20,681 nucleotides of DNA from JBKJML01 sp046596415. GTDB lineage: Bacteria; Actinomycetota; Thermoleophilia; Gaiellales; Gaiellaceae. This document shows positions 19,898 to 20,681 of the stretch, in pieces; position 1 is the first letter of the stretch; every line of letters begins with the position of its first letter. A program made the translations under genes and the position numbers. The notes beneath the pieces are model-generated. The model saw nothing but the letters and a program-made list of their open reading frames with translations, was not told where the DNA came from and ran no database searches. Location: contig JBKJML010000019.1 in assembly GCA_046596415.1 (NCBI GenBank), positions 1 through 20,681 on the forward strand. Reading direction: 5' to 3'.

Positions 19898-20681
19898 GTG
19901 AAGATCACGGACGTCGAGGCGGTCGTCCTCCGACAATCGACCATCGACGAGGGGATCGCCGACGGCAGCCAGGACGACCTGGTCGTCCTCATCCACACCG
20001 ACGAGGGGATCACCGGCATCGGCGAAGTGGACTCGGCGCCCGAGGCCGTGCAGGCCCTTGTCCAGCAGCGCGGATCGCATGCAGTTGCGACCGGCCTGCG
20101 GGACTCGCTCGTCGGCGAGGACCCGCTCGACGTCGAGCGGCTGTGGGAGAAGATGTACCGCAGCGTCATCTACGTCGGCCGGCGCGGAATCGCGATCCAC
20201 GCGATCAGTGGGCTCGACATCGCGCTCTGGGACATCAAGGGCAAGGCGCTCGGAAAGCCTGTCTGTGAGCTGCTCGGCACGCCGCTGCGCCAGCGGCTCC
20301 GCGCGTACGCGTCGATGCTGATGCCCGACACACCAGAGGAGACCGCCGAGCGCGTGACCGCGCTCAAGGAGCAGCACTTCACGGCGGTCAAGCTCGGCTG
20401 GGGGCCGCTCGGCAAGAACGCCGACCACGACATCGCCCTCGCGACGGCCGCCAAGGAGGCTGCCGGTGACGGGGTCGAGATCATGATCGACGCCGGGCTC
20501 GGCTACGTCGCCGACGCCGAAACCGCAATCCGCGTCGCTCGCGCGCTCGAGGAGCTGGGGATCTACTGGCTCGAGGAGCCATTCGAGCGCGACGAGTACG
20601 AGGCCTACGCGAAACTCGCCGACACCGTCGCCATTCCGATCGCCGCCGGCGAGCAGGACGCGACCCGCTGGGGCTTCCGCG
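19898..20681 (+). CDS. Second enolase-superfamily dehydratase/racemase, truncated at right edge
   Basis: The visible 261 residues show the capping domain and half of the barrel: IALWDIKGKALGKPV, then FTAVKLGWG with K165, metal ligands D198 (MIDAGLG), E226 (WLEEPF) and E252 (AAGEQ). This is mandelate-racemase-subgroup architecture. The D198-x-G lacks the D-x-H of the first dehydratase, so chemistry or substrate differs. GTG 19898 is preceded by AGGGAG (19884-19889) at 8 nt. It diverges from the sugar-acid operon and shares its promoter region. The 3' end is outside the window, so the His-Asp dyad cannot be checked. Confidence 0.85.
   Translation, partial: MKITDVEAVVLRQSTIDEGIADGSQDDLVVLIHTDEGITGIGEVDSAPEAVQALVQQRGSHAVATGLRDSLVGEDPLDVERLWEKMYRSVIYVGRRGIAIHAISGLDIALWDIKGKALGKPVCELLGTPLRQRLRAYASMLMPDTPEETAERVTALKEQHFTAVKLGWGPLGKNADHDIALATAAKEAAGDGVEIMIDAGLGYVADAETAIRVARALEELGIYWLEEPFERDEYEAYAKLADTVAIPIAAGEQDATRWGFR

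Overview
The window is high-GC DNA with strong G/C preference at third codon positions and GTG/TTG starts. The organism looks like an uncultured actinobacterium, most likely class Thermoleophilia (Gaiellales/Solirubrobacterales-like). I base this on the codon use, the secreted protein with two tandem Ig-like repeats, the MqnC-type radical SAM enzyme and the leaderless-looking promoters. The taxonomic call is inference. I saw no rRNA, tRNA, CRISPR array or complete insertion sequence.

Layout. (1) At 1-2608, a divergent secreted-protein gene is cut by the left edge, followed by a two-gene operon of overlapping radical SAM enzymes; the second is MqnC/CofH-like and the first has an unusual CX8CX2C cluster site. 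(2) At 2619-3774, a secreted Ig-repeat protein has a structured leader and a textbook terminator. (3) At 3821-9589, many single small genes lie on both strands: three cupins, an APH-fold kinase, an ABM-like protein, a GNAT acetyltransferase facing a methyltransferase, a HIT protein and a Nudix hydrolase. A 163-nt element between the first cupin and the kinase folds into a long stem capped by a four-way junction, and its wobble pairs point to a plus-strand RNA. (4) At 9846-12474, three minus-strand genes joined by 4-nt GTGA overlaps encode an ABM-like protein, a cobalamin-binding sensor-like protein and a cytosolic histidine kinase. (5) At 12475-14563, a loosely packed stretch holds a GYD protein, two tiny cysteine-rich proteins and several frameshifted or remnant genes.

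(6) At 14568-19791, a five-gene minus-strand operon encodes an aspartoacylase/desuccinylase-like hydrolase, a neutral-ceramidase-like protein, an enolase-superfamily acid-sugar dehydratase, an SDR oxidoreductase and an NAD-dependent epimerase. A second enolase-superfamily gene diverges from it and runs off the right edge. The shared promoter region carries a GntR-like palindrome, so the two units are probably co-regulated and act in sugar-acid catabolism.

Running through the 8.0-13.9 kb accessory part are five copies of a 28-nt repeat, all in the same orientation and outside the recognisable genes, plus two copies of a related hairpin-bearing element. These repeats, the cloverleaf-like RNA candidate and the cobalamin sensor-kinase operon are the most unusual things here.
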